From Lactococcus allomyrinae (GTDB lineage: Bacteria; Bacillota; Bacilli; Lactobacillales; Streptococcaceae), in NCBI RefSeq assembly GCF_003627095.1, contig NZ_CP032627.1, positions 2,046,001 to 2,110,000 of the forward strand: a DNA stretch of 64,000 bases, written 5' to 3'. This document shows positions 58,976 to 64,000 of this stretch, piece after piece. Position 1 is the first letter of the stretch; every line of letters begins with the position of its first letter. The translations under genes and the position numbers were made by a program. The notes below the pieces were generated by a model. The model saw only the letters and a list, made by a program, of their open reading frames with translations, did not search any database and was not told the origin of the DNA.

Positions 58976-61672
58976 ATGAAATATAAAACTGAGCCGATTG
59001 AAAGCATCAAAGAATTATATCATATCAACTCTGAAACTGGATTAAATAGCCAACAAGTCATCAAAAATCGAAATACTTTTGGAAGTAATGAATTCACTGA
59101 GCAAAAAGGCCCTAATCTACTTCAAAAAATTGCCCATCATCTTCTTGAAGTGATGAATCTCATTCTTATTGCTGTCGCGATCTTAGCTGGATATCTGGCT
59201 CTCATAGGAAATGGTAATTATACGAAGACAATCGTTGTTCTGCTCATTGTAATTATCAATGTTGTAGTTTCTACTTTTCAAGAAAGTAGAGCTGAAAATG
59301 CTCTATCAGCACTAAAAAAACTATCTTCACCTACCTCTACTGTTCTACGTGAAGGAAAGATTCAGACGATTTCATCTTCTGAACTTGTTTGTGGAGACTT
59401 AATTCAACTCTCTGCTGGAATGCAGGTGGGCGCTGATGTGCGGCTACTTAGTAGCAACTCGCTTCAGATTGATGAATCTTCGCTGACAGGTGAGTCTGAG
59501 CCAATTGATAAAGATGCCAATGTTATCATTACAGACGAAGTACCACTTGGAGACCAACTCAACATGGTTTTTTCTGGGACAAATGTACTTAACGGCACTG
59601 CGCAAGGCATCGTTGTCGCTGTGGGAAATCAATCGCAAATGGGACAAATTGCTACATTGATTGGCGAACAAGTCAAAGGAAAAACTCCACTTCAAAAACG
59701 GATTGATAAACTCGCAAAACGTCTTGCTATTATTGCTTTTGGTGCAGGTGTCCTAATTTTTGCTATCAATATGTTTTATGGCAACATTCCTCTAGTTGAT
59801 AATCTCATGACCGCAGTTGTTCTTGGAGTCGCCGCTGTACCCGAAACACTTCCTGTTATCGTTACCCTCAGTCTTATTTACGGCGTAGAAAACATGGCGC
59901 ACAAACGTGCAATTATTCGTAACATTCCCGCAGTAGAAACACTCGGTAATGCAACTGTCATTGCGTCTGATAAGACAGGTACATTAACTCAAAATCAAAT
60001 GACAATCCAAAAGCTTTGGCTCTCAGGCAATGAAACTTGGTCCAGTGGACATCTCTCAGACCATGAAGTGACACTCATGCAAAATTTTGCCTATGCATCA
60101 GATGCCACCGCCCAACTCAAAGACGGCAGCTGGGAAGTTCATGGTGATCCAACAGAAGCTTCGATTATCCGTTTTCTGATTGCTCATGACCTCTACCATC
60201 CTGAAAAAGCACCAAAACGTATCGCCGAACTTCCCTTTGATAGCTCACGAAAAAAAATGACGGTCGTCATTCCACATCCTCAATATGTAGGACGCTATAT
60301 GGTGCTCACAAAGGGAGCATTTGACCGACTTGCACCAACAAGTCAGCACACTACGCGTCACCATCATATTCTTAATATTGATGGCACAGCCGCTTTACAA
60401 CCTGATTTAGAAGAAGAGCTTCTTCTTGAAGCACAACAAGTTCATGACGAGTTTGCTGACAATGCACTTCGTGTCCTTGCTCTTGCTTACAAAGTTATTG
60501 ATAAAATTCCATCAGTACTGACAGAACTTGAAGAAGACCTCAATTTCCTTGGAATCATAGGTATGATTGACCCTCCTCGTCCAGAGTCTAAAGCAGCTGT
60601 AGCAGAAGCACGTACAGCTGGAATCAAACCAATTATGATTACTGGTGACCACGCACTAACAGCCAAGGCAATTGCTAAAGAATTAGATATTTATCGTGAT
60701 GGCGACAAAGTTGTAGATGGTCTGACTCTGTCAGCAATGACAGATAACGAACTAAAAACTGACATCGAAAAAGTTTCCGTCTACGCTCGAGTCAGTCCAG
60801 AAGACAAACTTCGTATCGTCAAAGCTTGGCAAGATAAAGGACAAATCGTAGCTATGACAGGCGATGGCGTCAACGATGCCCCAAGTTTACGAGCCGCTGA
60901 TGTCGGGACAGCTATGGGAATCGCAGGAACTGAGGTAGCAAAATCTGCATCTGATATCGTCCTCGCTGATGATAACTTCGCCACCATTGTTGGAGCTGTC
61001 CGAGAAGGGCGCCGTGTATATGCTAATATCAAAAAGACAATCTATTACTTACTTTCAGCAAATGTAGCCGAAATCCTCATTATGCTTATCGGTGCAATTG
61101 TCGGTTGGGGATTACCATTCACTGGAATGCAACTTCTTTATATTAATGTCCTTGCTGATGGAATACCAGGTTTCGGTATTTCACGGGAAAAAGCTGATGA
61201 GCATCTAATGCATCAACCACCTATTGGAGTAAAAGAAAGTTTATTCTCACGTGGAGTCAGTTGGAGAATAGCGATTTGTTCCGCAAGCTTTATTGTAACT
61301 GGGCTTATTGGTTTCTATCTCGGAAGATTTATTGAGATTGCTGGTCAAACCCCAAGCCATCAACTTGGTCAGACTATGGCATTTGTTATACTAACACTTG
61401 CTTCTACTATTAATGTTTATAATGCAAAGAGTAACAAATCTATCTTCAAATCAGGTATTACTGCAAACAAAATGATTTTTGGTACAACACTACTCTCACT
61501 GACAATCACATTAATCTTTACTCATGTTCCCTTCCTAATGAATATTTTAGAGATTACCAGTCTATCAGCAACTCATTGGCTTATTGCAATTAGCTTATCA
61601 CTAGTCAGCATACTCGTTATTGAATTTACAAAATTAGTTCTCAACAAACAAAACAAAAAATTTATCGGATAA
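58976..61672 (+). CDS. P2-type cation-transporting ATPase (calcium type)
   Basis: An 898-residue P-type ATPase. Phosphorylation motif SDKTGTLTQNQM near residue 330, actuator motif SLTGESEPID near 170, hinge MTGDGVNDAPSLRAAD near 630, and the helix 4 ion site AAVPETLPVIVT near 285 (usual form PEGLP, so Thr replaces Gly-type spacing). About ten membrane helices. It resembles Ca2+/cation pumps of the PacL/YoaB group in lactococci and would export calcium or a similar ion. Ribosome site AAAGGAA. It diverges from the DUF536 gene. Confidence 0.9.
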   Translation: MKYKTEPIESIKELYHINSETGLNSQQVIKNRNTFGSNEFTEQKGPNLLQKIAHHLLEVMNLILIAVAILAGYLALIGNGNYTKTIVVLLIVIINVVVSTFQESRAENALSALKKLSSPTSTVLREGKIQTISSSELVCGDLIQLSAGMQVGADVRLLSSNSLQIDESSLTGESEPIDKDANVIITDEVPLGDQLNMVFSGTNVLNGTAQGIVVAVGNQSQMGQIATLIGEQVKGKTPLQKRIDKLAKRLAIIAFGAGVLIFAINMFYGNIPLVDNLMTAVVLGVAAVPETLPVIVTLSLIYGVENMAHKRAIIRNIPAVETLGNATVIASDKTGTLTQNQMTIQKLWLSGNETWSSGHLSDHEVTLMQNFAYASDATAQLKDGSWEVHGDPTEASIIRFLIAHDLYHPEKAPKRIAELPFDSSRKKMTVVIPHPQYVGRYMVLTKGAFDRLAPTSQHTTRHHHILNIDGTAALQPDLEEELLLEAQQVHDEFADNALRVLALAYKVIDKIPSVLTELEEDLNFLGIIGMIDPPRPESKAAVAEARTAGIKPIMITGDHALTAKAIAKELDIYRDGDKVVDGLTLSAMTDNELKTDIEKVSVYARVSPEDKLRIVKAWQDKGQIVAMTGDGVNDAPSLRAADVGTAMGIAGTEVAKSASDIVLADDNFATIVGAVREGRRVYANIKKTIYYLLSANVAEILIMLIGAIVGWGLPFTGMQLLYINVLADGIPGFGISREKADEHLMHQPPIGVKESLFSRGVSWRIAICSASFIVTGLIGFYLGRFIEIAGQTPSHQLGQTMAFVILTLASTINVYNAKSNKSIFKSGITANKMIFGTTLLSLTITLIFTHVPFLMNILEITSLSATHWLIAISLSLVSILVIEFTKLVLNKQNKKFIG

Positions 61673-61727
61673 AATAAGCACTCTAAAAATGTTTAATTAA
61701 ACACAAAAAAAATTAAAAAAAGCACAA

Positions 61728-61759
61728 CAAAACTCCAGACTACTAAATCTGGAGTTTTG
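61728..61759. terminator. P-type ATPase terminator
   Basis: CAAAACTCCAGA and its complement TCTGGAGTTTTG form a 12-bp stem around eight bases, with flanking A/T. Confidence 0.85.
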
Positions 61760-61814
61760 TTATCACTTCACCAATCTTTACTCATGTCTTAATGAACATT
61801 TTCATTCAAAATCA

Positions 61815-61848
61815 AACAAAAAAACGATAACCATAGGCGAGTTATCGT
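61815..61848 (-). terminator. Terminator of the rRNA/tRNA operon
   Basis: On the minus strand ACGATAAC and GTTATCGT pair around nine bases, followed by TTTTTTTG, just past the last tRNA. Confidence 0.85.
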
Positions 61849-61856
61849 CAACGTTA

Positions 61857-61940
61857 TGCCGAAGGCCGGGGTCGAACCGGCACTCCCGTGAAGGAACCAG
61901 ATTTTGAGTCTGGCGCGTCTGCCTATTCCGCCACTTCGGC
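61857..61940 (-). tRNA. tRNA-Leu (anticodon CAA)
   Basis: Acceptor GCCGAAG/CTTCGGC, anticodon loop CTCAAAA, long variable arm, T-loop GGTTCGACCCC, discriminator A. Last gene of the operon. Confidence 0.94.
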
Positions 61941-61952
61941 GAAACATAACAA

Positions 61953-62024
61953 CTGGGGTAGCTGGATTCGAACCAACGCATGAGGGAGTCAAAGTCCCTT
62001 GCCTTACCGCTTGGCTATACCCCA
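61953..62024 (-). tRNA. tRNA-Gln (anticodon TTG)
   Basis: Acceptor TGGGGTA/TACCCCA with the U1-A72 pair typical of tRNA-Gln, anticodon loop CTTTGAC, T-loop GGTTCGAATCC. Confidence 0.94.
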
Positions 62025-62031
62025 TTAAAAA

Positions 62032-62105
62032 GGCGGATGACGAGGATCGAACTCGCGAGTGCCGGCGCCACAAGCCGGTGTGTTAACCACTTCACCACAT
62101 CCGCC
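62032..62105 (-). tRNA. tRNA-His (anticodon GTG)
   Basis: Eight-pair acceptor GGCGGATG/CATCCGCC, giving the extra G-1:C73 pair of tRNA-His, anticodon loop TTGTGGC. Confidence 0.94.
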
Positions 62106-62114
62106 ATAATGAAA

Positions 62115-62185
62115 CACGGGCAGCAGGAATTGAACCCACACCAAAGGTTTTGGAGACCTTTGTACTACCTTTATACTATGCCCGT
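62115..62185 (-). tRNA. tRNA-Trp (anticodon CCA)
   Basis: Acceptor ACGGGCA/TGCCCGT, anticodon loop CTCCAAA, T-loop GGTTCAATTCC, discriminator G. Confidence 0.94.
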
Positions 62186-62201
62186 ACAAGTATAAAACAA
62201 A

Positions 62202-62281
62202 TGGAAGGGGAGGGATTCGAACCCCGAACCCGAAGGAGCGGATTTACAGTCCGCCGCGTTTAGCCTCTTCGCTACCCTTCC
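62202..62281 (-). tRNA. tRNA-Tyr (anticodon GTA)
   Basis: Acceptor GGAAGGG/CCCTTCC (one mismatch allowed), anticodon loop CTGTAAA, a long variable arm as in bacterial tRNA-Tyr, discriminator A. Confidence 0.94.
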
Positions 62282-62315
62282 AACTATGTATTCAAATAAA
62301 GGCTGAACCAACCTA

Positions 62316-62388
62316 TGGGAGTTAACGGGATCGAACCGCTGACCCTCTGCTTGTAAGGCAGATGCTCTCCCAGCTGAGCTAAACTCCC
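62316..62388 (-). tRNA. tRNA-Val (anticodon TAC)
   Basis: Acceptor GGGAGTT/AACTCCC, D-arm TAGCTCAGCTGGGAGAGC, anticodon loop CTTACAA, T-loop GGTTCGATCCC, discriminator A. Confidence 0.94.
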
Positions 62389-62393
62389 CAAAC

Positions 62394-62507
62394 TTGGCCA
62401 TTAGCTTATCTCCCAGAGGGCAACCCCCAAGTACTTCCGCCGTAGATGGACTTAACTGCTGTGTTCGGCATGGGAACAGGTGTATCTCCATCGCAATGAT
62501 GACCAAA
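62394..62507 (-). rRNA. rrf: 5S ribosomal RNA
   Basis: About 114 bases. Minus-strand ends TTGGTCATCATTGCG and TAATGGCCAA pair as helix I; the internal CACCTGTTCCCATGCCGAAC loop is diagnostic. It follows 23S and precedes tRNA-Val, as usual in lactococcal rrn operons. Confidence 0.95.
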
Positions 62508-62592
62508 TCATTAAATGTTACTTTGAACATTCAAAACTAAATAACAATTCTTCTAACTCCTAAACCATAAGCATTTTATATTTGACTCTCTT

Positions 62593-64000
<1,408 letters not shown>

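Noticed and set aside
61789-62530. Frames across the tRNA and 5S cluster
   Set aside because: Each overlaps well-formed tRNA or 5S structures and has no ribosome site.

Overview
The window is a low-GC Gram-positive chromosome, almost certainly a Lactococcus that is not L. lactis itself (the L. garvieae group is possible but unproven). Supports: a Usp45 secreted protein with a CHAP domain, the D-aspartate crossbridge cassette (racemase, D-Asp ligase, AsnH-type amidotransferase), a perfect CIRCE element before dnaJ, and an rRNA/tRNA operon entering from the right edge.

Layout. (1) 1-13.2 kb: part of an integrative conjugative element. It holds a MOBT-type oriT, a TcpA/FtsK coupling protein, a DUF961-like protein, a string of small unknown genes, a lipoprotein, a structured noncoding stretch, and an ImmR/ImmA-type repressor-protease pair. 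Next to these is a type VII secretion cargo: LXG toxin, chaperone-like partners, two tandem immunity candidates, a YukD/EsaB-like protein, a YiaA-like protein and a single-pass membrane protein. The relaxase and integrase are outside the window or absent. (2) 13.5-15.6 kb: small accessory genes, including an XRE regulator followed by a 33-residue microprotein resembling the regulator's own C-terminus. (3) 15.6-49.7 kb: core chromosome with zwf, yqeG, dnaJ, racD-aslA-asnH, usp45, mreCD, rpiA, a Crp/Fnr regulator, transporters, a 1431-residue 2-hydroxyacyl-CoA dehydratase activator homologue, a TetR-controlled ABC exporter, rsuA and mnmE. (4) 49.7-53.9 kb: an AT-rich island flanked by a perfect 47-bp direct repeat that copies the 3' end of mnmE and its terminator. 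It carries an Rgg regulator, a 30-residue precursor peptide, a class III (LanKC-type) lanthionine synthetase and an MFS exporter. (5) 53.9-61.7 kb: recG, gap, a DUF536-like protein and a P-type ATPase. (6) 61.8-64 kb: six tRNAs, 5S rRNA and the 3' part of 23S rRNA, all on the minus strand.

Most striking is the lanthipeptide island. The parts fit together: Rgg switches on lanA, a hairpin between lanA and lanKC should keep peptide above enzyme, LanKC would dehydrate and cyclise the short core TITLGCPVF, and the MFS protein would export it. The element's structured RNA and two miniature tRNA-like folds are a second unexplained signal.

Several genes (lipoprotein, first immunity paralogue, DUF3130-like partner, mreC) are broken by one missing base in a short G run. 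That pattern suggests homopolymer collapse in the assembly rather than biology. The palindrome CTGTCAGTA/TACTGACAG recurs through the core DNA, mostly as terminators, and is rare in the acquired segments.
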